This document shows positions 38,291-39,465 of a DNA stretch of 39,465 bases, piece after piece (positions within the stretch are counted from its first letter, which is position 1; each line of letters starts with the position of its first letter). The notes beneath the pieces were generated by a model that did not search any database, was not told the origin of the DNA, and saw only the letters and a program-made list of their open reading frames with translations. Source of the stretch: JAPUDQ01 sp964538665 (GTDB lineage: Bacteria; Patescibacteriota; Saccharimonadia; Saccharimonadales; Saccharimonadaceae); the NCBI GenBank assembly GCA_964538665.1, contig CAZIEB010000004.1, positions 1 through 39,465 of the forward strand, given 5' to 3'. A program made the translations under genes and the position numbers.

Positions 38291-38499
38291 ATGTACAAGT
38301 ATATCAAATTATGGCGTATATAGGTGCTATGGCAGGGGCTCAAGGATGATTACCGAACTTATTGTGACCTAATATAATTTCCAAAGAAAAACAGGCTGGC
38401 CACTTGTCGCCCTAAGCAGTAAGCGTAGCTATATAGAAAATTATGGTACAATACACTTAAATTCAAGACAATTACTGAGGAAGAAAGAGAAATTTTAGA

Positions 38500-38913
38500 A
38501 TGGACAAACCTCAAACACCACTACTAGTGTCTGCGCTCATAGTTACGAGAAAAAATGACGATGGAGTTACTGAGATACTCAATGTACTAGCTCACAATAA
38601 AACAAAATATGGCTTCCCTGGTGGCAAGATAGAGGACGGCGAGACGCCAGAACAAGCTGTCATACGGGAAGCTATCGAAGAACTTGGCGTGGAGCCGATT
38701 GATATCGTACAGAAAGGTGTGTATTCAGCATTGACACCCGAAGGACGTAAGATAGACATGTATGTATTTACCGGGTCGGTATCTAGCGACATCGGCCCGA
38801 ATGCAGAGATAGCTGAGCTGCACTGGCTTACGTATCAACAGATGTCGGAGAGTCTTGATAGCTTGACTCCTATGACCATAGAGCATGTTTTGCCACTATT
38901 GGAAGAGATGTAG
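38500..38913 (+). CDS. Nudix hydrolase
   Basis: 137 residues. A full Nudix box runs from GGKIEDGETPEQAVIREAIE to ELGVEP, matching Gx5Ex7REUxEExGU. N-terminal beta strand LLVSALIVTRKNDDG. It hydrolyses a nucleoside diphosphate linked to another moiety, such as an oxidised dNTP; the box alone does not set the substrate. A weak -10 (TACAAT, 38447-38452) and a GAGGAAG-rich leader lie upstream; the 210 bases before it hold no other gene I can support. Confidence 0.9.
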   Translation: MDKPQTPLLVSALIVTRKNDDGVTEILNVLAHNKTKYGFPGGKIEDGETPEQAVIREAIEELGVEPIDIVQKGVYSALTPEGRKIDMYVFTGSVSSDIGPNAEIAELHWLTYQQMSESLDSLTPMTIEHVLPLLEEM

Positions 38914-38936
38914 TATCAACAAACGGTGTTGCTTAG

Positions 38937-39254
38937 AAGATATATTTATCACACCATCTTGGTATAACAACTGTCTTCCGTGGTTCGGTCGATGGCATTC
39001 TCCGTTTCGACAAGGATATCCTAGATGAAAGAAATTTACTCAGCAGTATAATGCATGTATCACCCAACGTAACTTTGGGTGAAGCGTTAAGTGATTCCAA
39101 TTTCGGCAGTCACCGCGGTATAGCATTGTCGGAGCTGGCAGACTGGGTAAATACACAAAATGATCGGTCTACCCTGCAAAAATTGCTATTGGTAACAGGT
39201 GGAGGGAGCGATCGTCTAAATGGAAAGATACTATCGCTGCGAGTTCGTGCTTAA
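38937..39254 (+). CDS. Uncertain ORF; possible gene remnant
   Basis: The frame is open from a TAG at 38934-38936 to TAA ending at 39254 (105 codons). The first ATG is at 39051, leaving 67 codons. The part before it (SHHLGITTVFRGSVDGILRF) reads like normal protein, so a longer gene may have lost its 5' end or start. The 67-residue part contains SELADWVNTQNDRSTLQKLL. No family recognised and no Shine-Dalgarno. Confidence 0.3.
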   Translation, partial: KIYLSHHLGITTVFRGSVDGILRFDKDILDERNLLSSIMHVSPNVTLGEALSDSNFGSHRGIALSELADWVNTQNDRSTLQKLLLVTGGGSDRLNGKILSLRVRA

Positions 39255-39419
39255 TTACATCTCGCATGCGCTGATTATCATAGTAATCTGCCACAAAATC
39301 AAGATCTTATCTTTTGAGGAAAATAGCTACGCCGCTTTCTCTTTCTTACTAGCTACACCCAACTGTGATCTGGCGCCAGCTGAAGCTGTCGCGATCACAG
39401 CTCAACCAGACGCTCAACT

Positions 39420-39457
39420 AAGAAAATGCGACCGGCAGATGCTGATCGCATTTTCTT
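39420..39457. terminator. Bidirectional terminator-like hairpin at right end
   Basis: A perfect 12-bp stem (39420-39431, AAGAAAATGCGA, with 39446-39457) around a 14-base loop. A-tract and T-tract are inside the stem, so it could work on both strands. Just before it, CTGTGATC (39363-39370) and GATCACAG (39393-39400) form another inverted repeat. 39255-39419 holds no gene I can support. Confidence 0.6.
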
Positions 39458-39465
39458 GGCAGGGG

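Noticed and set aside
39310..39419. Minus-strand 23-codon ORF ending SKKEKAA
   Set aside because: A stop codon and the terminator hairpin lie immediately upstream, leaving too little to support a gene.
1..39465. CRISPR array or insertion sequence
   Set aside because: No regularly spaced repeats were seen, and no transposase or integrase motif appears in any frame.

Overview
The window looks like a chromosomal segment of a reduced-genome bacterium of the Candidate Phyla Radiation, most likely Candidatus Saccharibacteria (TM7). This is inferred from several things together: tightly packed and overlapping genes, many promoters whose -10 box lies only 6-9 bases before the ATG (leaderless mRNAs), DnaX and RecR proteins that lack their usual zinc-binding cysteines, a patescibacterial-type conserved protein beside the ribosomal stalk genes, and the standard genetic code. 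Genus and species cannot be read from the sequence.

Layout. 1-333 is a separate, visibly GC-richer contig end with the C-terminus of an Excalibur-domain protein overlapping the N-terminus of a probable Imm5-like immunity protein. It is cut by a 10-N assembly gap. 359-5621 is a DNA-modification and defence island: a HpaII-type restriction enzyme with its C5 cytosine methyltransferase behind a highly structured leader, then a divergent ParB-like protein overlapping a Dam-type adenine methylase, a candidate small RNA, and a DUF3800 protein. 5622-6156 is a hairpin-rich boundary without a convincing gene. 6157-10614 is an AT-rich cassette of overlapping genes: a phosphotransferase-type kinase, a nucleotidyltransferase, a HAD hydrolase broken by an amber codon, an aaRS-like zinc protein broken by a frameshift, and a TrpRS-like enzyme with its own leaderless promoter. 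It is the best candidate here for an undescribed system.

10623-24841 is mostly core: a membrane esterase, an ABC-2 exporter, an FAD-linked oxidase, an AI-2E-family permease, cysS-DHH phosphoesterase, recR-ybaB, a multi-pass glycosyltransferase-like protein, dnaB-dnaX, and a patescibacterial conserved protein. 25052-26263 is rplJ-rplL behind a canonical L10 leader with an attenuator. 26270-30959 runs the other way: an orphan protein, then a dTMP operon (folA, kinase, nucleotidyltransferase, HIT protein, dCMP deaminase, thyA). A small acidic ORF and a GT4 glycosyltransferase follow. 32323-35207 is secE-nusG-rplK, then an antisense GNAT gene wedged before an N-terminally extended rplA with its own promoter. 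The right end holds an orphan histidine kinase, a YgjP-type peptidase with a P-loop protein, a Nudix hydrolase and an ORF remnant.

No tRNA, rRNA, CRISPR array, transposase or integrase gene was recognised. All calls come from reading sequence; no database search was run.
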